Of a stretch of 33,368 bases of DNA, positions 8,036 through 16,930 are shown in pieces. Below the pieces are notes generated by a model, which saw nothing but the letters and a program-made list of their open reading frames with translations, did not search any database and was not told the origin of the DNA. This DNA is from Moraxella canis (GTDB lineage Bacteria > Pseudomonadota > Gammaproteobacteria > Pseudomonadales > Moraxellaceae): assembly GCF_002014965.1 (NCBI RefSeq), contig NZ_MUXT01000003.1, forward strand, positions 1 through 33,368. Reading direction: 5' to 3'. Within the stretch, counting starts at the first letter, position 1; each line of letters starts with the position of its first letter. The translations under genes were made by a program, and so were the position numbers.

Positions 8036-9121
8036 ATGAAAAACTCTTTATTATTCCAACCGGCGCAGCCAGCCCACCAAGCGACGGATTGTTTTGACAC
8101 GGTATTTTATGGCAATGAGTTTACTCTAGCAACATCCAATTCAACAGAAAAATTGACTGATAACTTTCAGCGTAAACTAACCTATCTTAGACTTTCCATC
8201 ACTGATTTTTGTAATTTTCGTTGTAATTATTGTCTGCCTAATGGCTATCAAGGCAAACGCCCTAATAACGAGCTGACACAACAAGAAATTGCTACTTTAT
8301 TGGCAGGATTTGCTGCTCTTGGCACCACCAAAGTTCGCCTAACAGGGGGCGAGCCATCCATACGCCATGATTTACCTGACTTGATCAGACTCATCAAAAA
8401 TACAGAGGGTATCAAGACCGCGTGTATCAGCTCCAATGGCTATAAATTAGGCAAACATCTATCCGCTTGGCATGATGCAGGCTTGGATAAATTAAATCTA
8501 AGTATTGACAGTTTTAATCCGACAACATTTCATAAAATAACAGGCTATGATGGTCTGCCTGACCTACTTCGTGATATTGATAAACTCTTATACTCAACCA
8601 GCATCACCTTAAAGCTCAACGGCATTTTGATGGCGCATACCGCCTATGACAATCTTATGGCAGCACTGGACTTTGTCAAAGATCGTCCTGTTACTTACCG
8701 TTTTATTGAATTTATGCAAACATCGGATAATAGCCAACTGTTTTTTGCCGAACATACCAGCAGTCAGCATATCAAAACCCATCTAATCGAGCACGGTTGG
8801 AGAGCTCAAATGCGCGCAACGGATGGTGGACCTGCAACTGAATACAGCCATCCTGATTATTTCGGCAAAATTGGTCTGATTGAACCTTATTCACCCAAAT
8901 TTTGTGATCATTGCAATCGCCTGCGTGTTAGCAGTCAAGGTCAAGTGCATCTTTGCTTGTTTGATCGCCAAAATTACGACATTCGTCCTTATCTGACCCA
9001 AGGCGACACTCAGGGGCTCATTCAAGCTTTGCAAGCCTTAATGCCTATCAAACCTGAACATCATCACCTACACTCTGCCGACAGCGGCATGATGCATAAT
9101 TTATCCTTGGTAGGCGGCTAA
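8036..9121 (+). CDS. moaA: GTP 3',8-cyclase MoaA
   Basis: This is a radical SAM enzyme of 361 residues that starts molybdenum-cofactor synthesis by cyclising GTP. The N-terminal cluster motif has C59, C63 and C66 in TDFCNFRCNYCLP. TGGEPSIR and CISSNG are typical SAM-binding parts. The C-terminal second cluster is FCDHCNRLRVSSQGQVHLCLF. The protein ends in the conserved Gly-Gly tail needed in the active site. The first 45 residues before QRKLTYLRLS form a longer N-terminus than usual. It heads a run of cofactor genes on the same strand. Confidence 0.95.
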   Translation: MKNSLLFQPAQPAHQATDCFDTVFYGNEFTLATSNSTEKLTDNFQRKLTYLRLSITDFCNFRCNYCLPNGYQGKRPNNELTQQEIATLLAGFAALGTTKVRLTGGEPSIRHDLPDLIRLIKNTEGIKTACISSNGYKLGKHLSAWHDAGLDKLNLSIDSFNPTTFHKITGYDGLPDLLRDIDKLLYSTSITLKLNGILMAHTAYDNLMAALDFVKDRPVTYRFIEFMQTSDNSQLFFAEHTSSQHIKTHLIEHGWRAQMRATDGGPATEYSHPDYFGKIGLIEPYSPKFCDHCNRLRVSSQGQVHLCLFDRQNYDIRPYLTQGDTQGLIQALQALMPIKPEHHHLHSADSGMMHNLSLVGG

Positions 9122-9182
9122 AGTGTGATTGATCGGTTATTTCACTGATTGCTGAAACCATCAATACATAATGAGACAGCAA

Positions 9183-9860
9183 ATGAATACTCTACCTAAA
9201 TTTATTGGCACTCTGACCACCGTACGCACAGGTAAAATTGAGCCGTTTGTGCGTGGCGTGAGTGCTATTAATAAAATTCCCATTGATGGCAGCATGAAAG
9301 TTGATTTACTGGGTCTAGACGCAGACGAACAAGCTGAGCATAAATTTCACGGCGGACCACTCAAAGCAGTGCATCAAATGCCAATCACTACCTATGATGT
9401 CATCAATCAGGCGTTTGGTTTGAACGTCCCTGTTGGCTCACTCGGAGAAAATTTAACTGTCATTACCGATAAGATACCGATGAACGAACGCTCGGTATGC
9501 ATTGGCGATATCTATCAATTCGGTGATGCAGATGATTGCGTACAGCTTCGGGTCGTGCAGCCTCGCCGTCCTTGTTATAAGATCAATGATCGACTAAATA
9601 CTCCAAACATATCTTCTTTTGTTAGTCATCAAGGCATTGCTGGGTGGTATTATCAAGTGGTCAAAACAGGCATCATTAAGCCTGACTTACCCGTCTACCT
9701 TATCGAACGCCCTTTTGAATACGCCACTTTGCACACTCTTTGGCAATTAGTGAATCAAAAAAGCAAAATCGATGCCGCTACCGCCGCTCAGTGGCTGAAC
9801 ATTGATTGCCTTGAGAACAGCTGGAAACAGAAAATTTTTAATAAAATCCTAAGACCTTAA
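9183..9860 (+). CDS. MOSC domain protein, YiiM-like
   Basis: This protein of about 225 residues has a MOSC domain, the fold of molybdenum-cofactor sulfurase C-termini and of YiiM/YuaD proteins. Visible features are DEQAEHKFHGGPLKAVHQMP, GSLGENL, VCIGDIYQFG, and QPRRPCYKIN with the conserved Cys. YiiM-type proteins reduce N-hydroxylated compounds using the cofactor, but the substrate here is unknown. An in-frame ATG at 9171 is an alternative start; neither has a strong ribosome binding site. Its place between moaA and moaB supports a molybdenum-cofactor link. Confidence 0.8.
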   Translation: MNTLPKFIGTLTTVRTGKIEPFVRGVSAINKIPIDGSMKVDLLGLDADEQAEHKFHGGPLKAVHQMPITTYDVINQAFGLNVPVGSLGENLTVITDKIPMNERSVCIGDIYQFGDADDCVQLRVVQPRRPCYKINDRLNTPNISSFVSHQGIAGWYYQVVKTGIIKPDLPVYLIERPFEYATLHTLWQLVNQKSKIDAATAAQWLNIDCLENSWKQKIFNKILRP

Positions 9861-9898
9861 CTTTGATTTGATACTTTAATTAACCCACAGGACATCTT

Positions 9899-10468
9899 AT
9901 GTGTAACTTATGTAATGACCCCAATCATCAACCACAAGCCAAAAAATCCGATAAACCATTTACTCCCTTAAACATCGCTGTACTAACGGTATCTGATACG
10001 CGCACACTGGACGAAGATACTTCAGGAAAATTCTTGGTAGATAGCCTAGTGGAGGCAGGTCATGTATTGGTTGACCGCAAGCTGACCAAAGATGATATTT
10101 ATCAAATCCGTGCAGTGATTAGTACATGGATCGCTGATGAACGCATTCATGCCGTTATTACCACAGGGGGTACAGGTTTTTATCATCGTGATAACATGCC
10201 AGAAGCAGTCGGCGTGCTATTTGATAAAGAAGTGCAAGGCTTTGGTGAAATGTTTAGATACTTATCTCATGGCGAAATCGGAATGTCAACCCTACAATCT
10301 AGAGCAGTGGCAGGCATGGCAAACAACACAGTAATTTTTTGCTTACCAGGATCAACAGGAGCATGTCGAACAGGCTGGGAGGGTATTATCAAACAGCAGC
10401 TAGACAACCGAACTCGTCCTTGTAACTTTGTACCACATTTAATGCGTCAAAATCCATCGCACGGCTAA
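9899..10468 (+). CDS. moaB: MoaB/Mog-type molybdopterin adenylyltransferase
   Basis: This MoCF-biosynthesis domain protein of 189 residues probably adenylylates molybdopterin before molybdenum insertion by MoeA. Motifs are LNIAVLTVSDTRTLDEDTSG, VITTGGTGFYHRDNMPEA and FCLPGSTGACRTGWEGI. The TGGTG and PGS stretches are the substrate loops of the family. An N-terminal extension of about 24 residues begins with the Cys pair MCNLC and a His, which is uncommon. The start ATG follows an AGGA site. No separate mog gene is present in the window, so MoaB likely fills that role. Confidence 0.9.
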   Translation: MCNLCNDPNHQPQAKKSDKPFTPLNIAVLTVSDTRTLDEDTSGKFLVDSLVEAGHVLVDRKLTKDDIYQIRAVISTWIADERIHAVITTGGTGFYHRDNMPEAVGVLFDKEVQGFGEMFRYLSHGEIGMSTLQSRAVAGMANNTVIFCLPGSTGACRTGWEGIIKQQLDNRTRPCNFVPHLMRQNPSHG

Positions 10469-10478
10469 TAGTGGCAGA

Positions 10479-10509
10479 TTTGGATTCTCGGTTTAATGGT
10501 AACTATAAT
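10479..10509 (+). promoter_or_regulatory. Possible internal promoter before mobA
   Basis: TTGGAT (10479-10484) and TATAAT (10504-10509) are separated by 19 bases, upstream of mobA in the 67-base gap after moaB. The spacing is slightly long. Confidence 0.35.
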
Positions 10510-10535
10510 ATGATGCTTAACATCGGAATTAAGCC

Positions 10536-11123
10536 ATGAATTTATGCGCTGTCTTAATTTTAGCAGGGGGAGAGTCAACTCGAATGGGGCAACCCAAAGC
10601 ACAGCTTGCCCTGCCTAACAAAAGTACGGTGCTTGATTTTCATATCGCTTGTGCCAAAAAATTAAATCTACCCATTTTTTTGGCGGATAATGGTAAAAAT
10701 TGTGTGCATAATCCACTCATTACGCCACTTAAAGATTATTTGCCTTGCAATGATTCAGGTAAAGGTGCAGGTCCTTTATCCGGCATCGCTGCTGGCTTAC
10801 AGGCGGTAGAAAGCGAAGGCTATGTTTTGACTGTTAGCTGCGATCATTTACTAGCGATTGATAAAATTGCTGATATATTAAAGTTTACCAGTGCTCAAGT
10901 TGGCTATCTATACGCAAAAAAAGACTGTCCCTTATTAGGGGTTTACCATACCAGTATTCTACCAATATTACTTGATTTTCTGGCTCAGGGTGGTCGCTCA
11001 GTCATGCAATTTTTAGACCTTGTTGACCGCCAAACTTTTGATCTTAATGATGATTTACACTCTTTGACTAACTTTAACACACCCAGTGAATTTGCCTTAG
11101 CTTTGGAAAATTTTTATGACTGA
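10536..11123 (+). CDS. mobA: Molybdenum cofactor guanylyltransferase
   Basis: This protein of 195 residues attaches GMP to the molybdenum cofactor to make the bis-MGD form used by NarG. The nucleotidyltransferase signature LILAGGESTRMGQPK is at the N-terminus. GAGPLSGIAAGLQA and VSCDHLLAI, the metal-binding region, follow. NFNTPSEF near the end is typical of MobA. The moaC gene overlaps its last eight bases, which suggests translational coupling. No mobB is visible, and mobB is dispensable in other bacteria. Confidence 0.9.
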   Translation: MNLCAVLILAGGESTRMGQPKAQLALPNKSTVLDFHIACAKKLNLPIFLADNGKNCVHNPLITPLKDYLPCNDSGKGAGPLSGIAAGLQAVESEGYVLTVSCDHLLAIDKIADILKFTSAQVGYLYAKKDCPLLGVYHTSILPILLDFLAQGGRSVMQFLDLVDRQTFDLNDDLHSLTNFNTPSEFALALENFYD

Positions 11124-11607
11124 TTTAGATCACCGCACCCTAACTCATCTAGACGCCAATGGTGATATTAGCATGGTTGATGTTTCAACCAAAATAGCAA
11201 CCCAGCGCAGTGCTACCGCAAGCGCTCAGGTAATTTTTCCTTCAAACATCTATTTAGCCATCAAAAACGCTGATGGCATGACAAAAAAAGGATCAATTAC
11301 CCAAACAGCTCACATTGCAGGCATTATGGGTGCTAAGAAAACGAGCGATTTAATCCCTTTATGCCATCAGTTACCCCTTGATAGTGTTAAGCTAAGCTTT
11401 GACTATAATGATGCAAAATGTGCCATCGTTGTGACAGCAGCTGTCAAGGTGACTCACAAAACTGGTGTAGAAATGGAAGCCTTAACAGCAGTATCAGTAG
11501 CTTGTCTGACCATCTATGACATGACCAAAGCAATGAGCCAAGACATTATCATTACCGATGTTTGCCTATTAAATAAAACTGGGGGGAAATCTGATTATGT
11601 CAAATAA
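11116..11607 (+). CDS. moaC: Cyclic pyranopterin monophosphate synthase MoaC
   Basis: This protein of 163 residues works with MoaA to make cPMP. Conserved parts are MVDVSTK, HIAGIMGAKKTSDLIPLCHQLPL with the active-site His, VTHKTGVEMEALTAVSVACLTIYDM, and a KTGGKSD tail. The start overlaps the mobA stop and the end overlaps moaD by 11 bases, so mobA-moaC-moaD-moaE are translationally coupled. Confidence 0.95.
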   Translation: MTDLDHRTLTHLDANGDISMVDVSTKIATQRSATASAQVIFPSNIYLAIKNADGMTKKGSITQTAHIAGIMGAKKTSDLIPLCHQLPLDSVKLSFDYNDAKCAIVVTAAVKVTHKTGVEMEALTAVSVACLTIYDMTKAMSQDIIITDVCLLNKTGGKSDYVK

Positions 11608-11848
11608 CTTAACTGTTACTGTATTATATTTCGCCAGTCTTGCCGAACAGGCAGGTATAGATGAAGAAATTTTAACAACCTCGCATTATTATGTTAATGA
11701 GATTTATTCTTATTTATTAGATAAATACGATTTTAATTTAACACAAGATGAATTGGCGGTTGCTGTCAATCATCAGATTACCAGTTGGCAGACTAAGGTT
11801 AGCAATGGTGATATCATTGCCTTCATTCCACCTGTCGCTGGAGGTTAA
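11597..11848 (+). CDS. moaD: Molybdopterin synthase sulfur-carrier subunit MoaD
   Basis: This is a ubiquitin-fold protein of 83 residues that ends in the required Gly-Gly (FIPPVAGG). The C-terminus is adenylylated by MoeB and then carries the sulfur used for molybdopterin. VTVLYFASLAEQAG is the usual N-terminal strand. It begins inside moaC, and the ribosome binding site of moaE (GGAGGT) lies over its last codons. Confidence 0.93.
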   Translation: MSNNLTVTVLYFASLAEQAGIDEEILTTSHYYVNEIYSYLLDKYDFNLTQDELAVAVNHQITSWQTKVSNGDIIAFIPPVAGG

Positions 11849-11849
11849 T

Positions 11850-12344
11850 ATGGCTCAAAAACTACATCAAGGCTCATCAAAAATCGCTTTAAGCCATGAG
11901 GCTGCCTATCATGCAGCAATCACTGATGGATTCGCCCTATTGGACATCGCTATCGATGACAATAAACTAAAAAAAGGTCTGCTTGATGACCGCTGTGGGG
12001 CTTTAGCGACCTTTGAAGGTTGGGTGCGAAACCATAACAACAGCCGTCCAGTAGAGAAGCTCACCTATTATGGTTATGAGGCACTGGCACTTAATCAAGG
12101 AAAGCTATTGATCAGTGAAGCCTGCCAACGTTTTAAAATTGAAAATGCCATCGCCATGCATCGCATCGGTGATCTGAACATAGGCGATATGGCGGTGTGG
12201 ATAGGCGTTAGCGCTCATCATCGCTATCCTGCCTTCGAAGCTTGTCAGTGGTTGCTCGACGCCATCAAGGCACAGATTCCTATCTGGAAACAGGAGTTTT
12301 ATACGGATAGTCAGGAAAGCTTATGGCTTTCTAATAACGGTTAG
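11850..12344 (+). CDS. moaE: Molybdopterin synthase catalytic subunit MoaE
   Basis: This protein of 164 residues transfers sulfur from MoaD to cPMP. ATG 11850 is chosen because GGAGGT stands just before it and the protein then begins MAQKLHQGSS; an upstream open frame inside moaD is not coding. Diagnostic parts are GALATFEGWVRNHN, LTYYGYEALA, AMHRIGDLNIGD and VSAHHRYPAFEACQWLLDAIK. The catalytic Lys region is IPIWKQE. Confidence 0.93.
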   Translation: MAQKLHQGSSKIALSHEAAYHAAITDGFALLDIAIDDNKLKKGLLDDRCGALATFEGWVRNHNNSRPVEKLTYYGYEALALNQGKLLISEACQRFKIENAIAMHRIGDLNIGDMAVWIGVSAHHRYPAFEACQWLLDAIKAQIPIWKQEFYTDSQESLWLSNNG

Positions 12345-12355
12345 GTCAAAAAATT

Positions 12356-13141
12356 ATGCAAAAATTCTTTTTTAGCATATTAATATTGTTAGTTTTATCA
12401 AGTTTGAGTGCATGCAGTCAGGATCCTTCAACCAAAGCGCAGACTGTGACCGTTTATGCTGCGGCAAGCCTATCAAATGCCCTAGATGAGATTAATGCAT
12501 TATATCAGCAACAGCATGATACTGTCGTACATACCTCGTACGCCTCTTCAGGTACACTTGCCAAACAAATACAAAGTCGTGCGCCTGCTGAAGTATTTTT
12601 ATCGGCAGATACCACTTGGATGGATGATCTGGCAGACAAAAATTATTTGATCGAGGGTAGCCAAAAAAATTTATTGACCAATCGCTTGGTACTTATTACT
12701 CCAAAAGATAAGCCAGTTCCACTGAATGTTGCAGAAAATGGATTGTTTGACCCTCATCTTTTTCAAGGCAAACTTTGTATCGGCAACCCCCAAAGCGTGC
12801 CTGCTGGCAAATACGCCAAAGAAGCTTTTACCTATTTGGGTATATGGGATGGTCTTTTAGATAAATTGGTGGAAACCCAAGATGTACGCTCTGCTCTCAA
12901 CTTCGTTCATAGAGGCGAGTGTCAGCTTGGTGTGGTCTATCAAAGTGATGCTGTCATAGCAAACACTGTCCAGATTGTCGCCATATTTCCCAAAGATAGT
13001 CATCGCCCAATTACCTATCCCTTAGCGATGATTAAGCACGAAGATCGGCATAATCATAATATCAAGCCATATTATGATTTCATTCAAAGTGCTGATGCAA
13101 TAACCATTTATCAAAAATACGGTTTTGAAGTATTGCCATGA
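12356..13141 (+). CDS. modA: Molybdate-binding lipoprotein ModA
   Basis: This is the substrate-binding protein of a molybdate ABC importer, 261 residues. A lipoprotein signal with lipobox LSAC places the lipidated Cys at residue 20, so the protein is membrane-anchored rather than free in the periplasm. VYAAASLSNALDEI, YASSGTLAKQI and PAEVFLSAD contribute the oxyanion-binding residues typical of ModA. QSVPAGKYAKEA and ALNFVHRGECQLGVVY are also typical. The modB gene overlaps its end by four bases. Confidence 0.93.
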   Translation: MQKFFFSILILLVLSSLSACSQDPSTKAQTVTVYAAASLSNALDEINALYQQQHDTVVHTSYASSGTLAKQIQSRAPAEVFLSADTTWMDDLADKNYLIEGSQKNLLTNRLVLITPKDKPVPLNVAENGLFDPHLFQGKLCIGNPQSVPAGKYAKEAFTYLGIWDGLLDKLVETQDVRSALNFVHRGECQLGVVYQSDAVIANTVQIVAIFPKDSHRPITYPLAMIKHEDRHNHNIKPYYDFIQSADAITIYQKYGFEVLP

Positions 13142-13827
13142 TTAGCCTAACCCACGATGAGTGGCAAGTTATTTATTTATCCTGCAAAATCGCTTTATTT
13201 AGCTTAAGCATTACTTTGGTACCTGCAATAGGAGTGGGATACTGGTTGGCTCGCAAGCACTTTTGGGGGAAGTCTTTGGTGGAAACTTTAGTGTTTTTGC
13301 CATTGGTACTCCCCCCTGTCGTACCAGGCTATTTGTTACTTATCAGTTTTGGCAATCAAGGTGTTATCGGTCGTCATTTATCTGCTTTGGGGTTTGAGGT
13401 TGCCTTTAACTGGAAAGGTGCGGTTCTGGCAAGCAGTGTTATGGGCTTTCCACTCATGGTGCAGTCAGTGCGTTTGGCGATAGAGCTGGTAGACAGACGG
13501 CTTGAGATCGCCGCCATGACCTTGGGCGCAAGTCGCCTGAAGGTATTTTTTGGGATTACTTTACCTCTATCAAAAACTGGTATTTTGATCGGCGCAATGC
13601 TTGCTTTTTGTCGTAGCCTAGGAGAGTTTGGCGCGACCATTACTTTTGTAGGAAATATTGCAGGACAAACTCGCACCCTACCTTTGGCCATTTATAGCCT
13701 ATTACAGCAACCAAACAGTGATGATAAGATAATGCGCCTAATGATGATTAGTATCGGCGTAGCATTTATCGCCATGTGGATTGCCCAATGGTACAATCGA
13801 ACGCAAAGAAACAGGCTAACCCAATGA
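13138..13827 (+). CDS. modB: Molybdate ABC transporter permease ModB
   Basis: This inner-membrane permease has 229 residues and about five membrane segments. The EAA-type loop that contacts ModC is EIAAMTLGASRLKVFFGITLP. VFLPLVLPPVVPGYLLL and RSLGEFGATITFVGNI are characteristic of ModB. Its stop codon overlaps the modC start (ATGA). Confidence 0.94.
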   Translation: MISLTHDEWQVIYLSCKIALFSLSITLVPAIGVGYWLARKHFWGKSLVETLVFLPLVLPPVVPGYLLLISFGNQGVIGRHLSALGFEVAFNWKGAVLASSVMGFPLMVQSVRLAIELVDRRLEIAAMTLGASRLKVFFGITLPLSKTGILIGAMLAFCRSLGEFGATITFVGNIAGQTRTLPLAIYSLLQQPNSDDKIMRLMMISIGVAFIAMWIAQWYNRTQRNRLTQ

Positions 13828-14447
13828 ATATGTTTGAATGCGATTTCCATCTGACTTTGGGAAAGTTTAATCTTGATGTCAATTTATACTCAAACGCGCA
13901 AGTGGTGGGTTTATTTGGAGCATCAGGCTCAGGTAAAAGCAGTATTCTTCATGCTGTTGCAGGGATTCAAACTCCCCAAGCAGGCAAAATCATCATCAAC
14001 AAACAAACTTGGTTTGATAGCAATACCCATATTAATTTTAGCATTCAAAATCGCCGTGTTGGAATGGTTTTTCAAGACGCTCAACTTTTTCCGCACAAAA
14101 CTGTCATAGAAAATCTAACCTATGGTTATCAAAATATTCATCCAAATGAAAGACGGTTTCATCCTGATGAGATTATTGAGCTACTTAAAGTTGGTCATTT
14201 AATCCACCGTCTGCCAGACAAACTGTCTGGTGGTGAAAAGCAGCGAGTAGCTTTGGGGCGTGCTTTGTTATACTCCCCCAAACTGCTACTTTTGGATGAA
14301 CCTTTATCGGCACTTGATAGCATGCACAAACAAGATATCTTGCCATTTTTTCAAGCTGTTATTGATAGCACCGCGATACCAATGTTATATGTGAGTCATG
14401 ATAAGTCAGAAATTATGCACTTGACCGATGACATTTATTACTTATAA
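13824..14447 (+). CDS. modC: Molybdate ABC ATPase ModC, short form without TOBE domain
   Basis: This ATPase of 207 residues starts at ATG 13824, overlapping modB. It has Walker A GASGSGKSS, a Q-loop in VGMVFQDAQLFPHKT, the signature LSGGEKQRVALGRALL, Walker B LLLLDEP and the switch His in YVSHDKSEIMHL. Usual ModC proteins are about 350 residues and carry a C-terminal molybdate-binding TOBE/Mop domain; here the protein stops just after the H-loop. No obvious remnant of that domain fits into the 20 bases before moeA, so the loss is complete. Transport could still work without that feedback domain. Confidence 0.9.
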   Translation: MNMFECDFHLTLGKFNLDVNLYSNAQVVGLFGASGSGKSSILHAVAGIQTPQAGKIIINKQTWFDSNTHINFSIQNRRVGMVFQDAQLFPHKTVIENLTYGYQNIHPNERRFHPDEIIELLKVGHLIHRLPDKLSGGEKQRVALGRALLYSPKLLLLDEPLSALDSMHKQDILPFFQAVIDSTAIPMLYVSHDKSEIMHLTDDIYYL

Positions 14448-14467
14448 AATCAAATGGTCAGTGCAAC

Positions 14468-15745
14468 TCACATCACCCAATCAAATAGCTGAATCATCAC
14501 CTGTTCGCCTTGATTCGCACCCACACTATTTTCATCAAGTACAATTAGACAGTTGGCTTGAGACAATTGTTTGATGCGGTGCGAGTCTTGTGCACTGGCT
14601 GGTGTGACTTTTAAATTTTTTTCACCCATTTCAAAATAGCCGCGCTGATACTCTCGCCTACCTACACTTTTCTTGATGTTTGCCGTCGTAATCGCAGGCA
14701 GGTGTAAGGTAAGGGGCGCATCTATTGCCCCTAGCGCCTGCCATAGTGCTGGACGCACAAAGTTAATACAGCCAACTACTGTAGAAAGTGGATTGCCCGG
14801 TAACCCAAAATACAGCACCTTACGCGCATCCGTAGCGAATTCACCAAAAACAAACGGCTTACCCGGTTTCATAGCGACTTTATAGTGATTAATTTTACCC
14901 AAGCTTTTTACCACTTCGGTTAAAAAATCATAGTCGCCGACAGAAACACCAGCGCTAGAGATAATTATGTCACATTCTTCAATGGCGCGCTTGACTACTT
15001 CGTAAGTCTCATCAAATTCATCTTTGACAATGCCATAATCCTTGATTATGATAGGCAATTTGCTTAATAATGCCTTTAAAGTTGGAGTATTGGAATTATA
15101 AATCTGAGCCAAATTACTCAATGGCTGACCAATGGAAACCAGCTCATCGCCTGTGGCTATCAGACCAATTCTGAGTGGTGAAAACACTTCAATTTCATCA
15201 TATCCCATACCAGAAAGCAGACTAATATCACTGGGATTCAGACGCTTACCTGCACTAAGCAAGGTATCACCTTGAGCAATCTCTTCACCTTGGTGACGAA
15301 TATTGGCGCTGACTTTAGCAGGCTTGGTTAGTACAATGGAATAAGGCTGAGATTTATCAGTTATGTTAATTTGATCAAAAGTAGTATGTTCTTGCATCAC
15401 TACCGTATCACAACCCTCTGGTACAACCGCTCCTGTAAAGATACGCACCGCTTGGTTGGGTAAAATCTCGCCACTAAACGGCGTGCCTGCACAAGACTCG
15501 CCTATGACGGTAAATTCACCACCCTGCTGTAGTTGGCTTTGTGCAGCCAAAGCAAACCCATCCATCGCCGAAACATTCTGGCGCGGCATATCAAGATTTG
15601 CGTTTATATCAACCGCCAATATGTGATTAAGTGCATCGTTTAAAGCCAGTACTACCCTCTGTCTGGATACCAAAGGATTGTCAATATCCAAATATTCGTC
15701 CACGCGACTGATAATTGATTTTTGAAGCTCATCTACACGAATCAT
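14468..15745 (-). CDS. moeA: Molybdopterin molybdotransferase MoeA
   Basis: This protein of 425 residues inserts molybdate into adenylylated molybdopterin. Conserved parts are MPRQNVSAMDGFAL, VRIFTGAVVPEGCDTVVMQE, GDELVSIGQPL, IISSAGVSVGDYDF, KVAMKPGKPFVFG and YFGLPGNPLSTVV. The start ATG follows AAGGA. It lies 30 bases downstream of ppiC and is probably co-transcribed with it. It converges on modC with only 20 bases between the stop codons and no hairpin there. Confidence 0.95.
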   Translation of the reverse strand: MIRVDELQKSIISRVDEYLDIDNPLVSRQRVVLALNDALNHILAVDINANLDMPRQNVSAMDGFALAAQSQLQQGGEFTVIGESCAGTPFSGEILPNQAVRIFTGAVVPEGCDTVVMQEHTTFDQINITDKSQPYSIVLTKPAKVSANIRHQGEEIAQGDTLLSAGKRLNPSDISLLSGMGYDEIEVFSPLRIGLIATGDELVSIGQPLSNLAQIYNSNTPTLKALLSKLPIIIKDYGIVKDEFDETYEVVKRAIEECDIIISSAGVSVGDYDFLTEVVKSLGKINHYKVAMKPGKPFVFGEFATDARKVLYFGLPGNPLSTVVGCINFVRPALWQALGAIDAPLTLHLPAITTANIKKSVGRREYQRGYFEMGEKNLKVTPASAQDSHRIKQLSQANCLIVLDENSVGANQGEQVMIQLFDWVM

Positions 15746-15775
15746 GTGTTTTTCCTTTTATAAATTTAATATAAA

Positions 15776-16804
15776 TCAGCCACGATAAATATTTTGCTCA
15801 TTCATCTTAAGCTCAATGCCAATAATATCAGCCTTTTGGCTCAATTCAAATAAATAGTCACACAAACTATGATGAAATGACTGCTGCTTAAGATGATTTT
15901 CAATGATAGGATATGCCTCTTCAAAGCTCAGCTGCCTACCCTCCTGCTTTTGTAGAACTTCAATCACATGGATCCCATATCGCGTCTCAATCGGATTAAT
16001 ACTGATACCAACTGGCAAAGCAAATACAGCACTCTCAAATTCAGGCACGGTACTGCCTTTTTGTAATACACCCAATTCACCGCCATCATCTTTTGAAGGA
16101 CAGGCGGAGTATCGACGTGCAAGCTCAATAAAATCACTATCCCGATTTTGGCTTTGATTAAGCAAATCGATCAATTGGCGAGCTTGCTTTTTTAATTCAA
16201 TGCGCTCTTCACCCTCTTGTGGCGGGCACGCAAGCAAAATATGGCGAAGCGTCATTATTGGCGTACTAAAAAATTCAACTTGATTAGCATGATAGTAATT
16301 CTGACAGCTTGTTTTATCTGGTGATTTGGCGATAACTTGCTGCTCTAACAGCTTAGCGATGGCAGCTTCTTCATTCTCTAACCATACCCTTTCTCCCAAG
16401 CGCATCACCACTTCTTGGCGCAATAATTCACGCATAACTAAGGCTTGAGCTGCTAAAAACAATGCTTCTTCTTGGCTATTAGCAGGATGATACTGCACTT
16501 CGGCAGCTACTGCTTTGGGGTCTATTGCTACGCCATTCACAGTGATATTTGGTAAAGCTTGGTGGCTTGAGGCGATTAGATTGGTGCGGTCAGACATTTT
16601 TTTATCTAATGCTTGCTTGATAAATTGAGCATCAGATGAAGGTCTGCTCAGGTCTTCAGAAGTTGGCATAATACGAATATTATCGCCCTCTTGAGCCAAA
16701 TTCTCTATATTCAATACTTTGGTGAGCTTAGTAGAATCATCATGCTTATCTGTGCATATATTTTGAATTGTGTGTTGAGTCGGTATATAGGTTCCAACGC
16801 TCAT
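15776..16804 (-). CDS. PpiC-type peptidyl-prolyl isomerase (nar-associated)
   Basis: This parvulin-family protein has about 342 residues. ATG 16804 is preferred because AGAGG precedes it; an open frame extends upstream to 16900 without support. The parvulin domain covers about 184-290 (LRHILLACPP, FIELARRYSACPSKDDGGELGVLQKGSTVPEFE, VGISINPIETRYGIHVIEV). The helical region before it (about 90-180) resembles the SurA/NifM-like chaperone part. I see no signal peptide, so it is probably cytoplasmic. Similar isomerases follow narI in Pseudomonas and are thought to help nitrate reductase maturation. Here a terminator separates it from narI. Confidence 0.85.
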   Translation of the reverse strand: MSVGTYIPTQHTIQNICTDKHDDSTKLTKVLNIENLAQEGDNIRIMPTSEDLSRPSSDAQFIKQALDKKMSDRTNLIASSHQALPNITVNGVAIDPKAVAAEVQYHPANSQEEALFLAAQALVMRELLRQEVVMRLGERVWLENEEAAIAKLLEQQVIAKSPDKTSCQNYYHANQVEFFSTPIMTLRHILLACPPQEGEERIELKKQARQLIDLLNQSQNRDSDFIELARRYSACPSKDDGGELGVLQKGSTVPEFESAVFALPVGISINPIETRYGIHVIEVLQKQEGRQLSFEEAYPIIENHLKQQSFHHSLCDYLFELSQKADIIGIELKMNEQNIYRG

Positions 16805-16874
16805 AAGACCTCTTATCATGGTTGCAATGAAAATATGAATAATAAGATCATTATCCAAAATAAAGAGTCTGTTC

Positions 16875-16914
16875 ACCATACTTCTTTGGGAGAATGTCAA
16901 TTGATCACTTTAAA
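16875..16914 (-). promoter_or_regulatory. Possible FNR-type promoter of ppiC-moeA
   Basis: TTGATCACTTTAAA (16901-16914) matches the FNR consensus at 8 of 10 specified positions. A TATGGT hexamer on the minus strand at 16880-16875 lies about 30 bases from its centre. This would let ppiC-moeA respond to anaerobiosis on its own, beyond the narI terminator. Confidence 0.3.
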
Positions 16915-16930
16915 GAGAGTATCTTAGGAT

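Noticed and set aside
15776..16900. Longer ppiC start at 16900
   Set aside because: The extra 32 residues have no ribosome binding site, whereas ATG 16804 has AGAGG before it.
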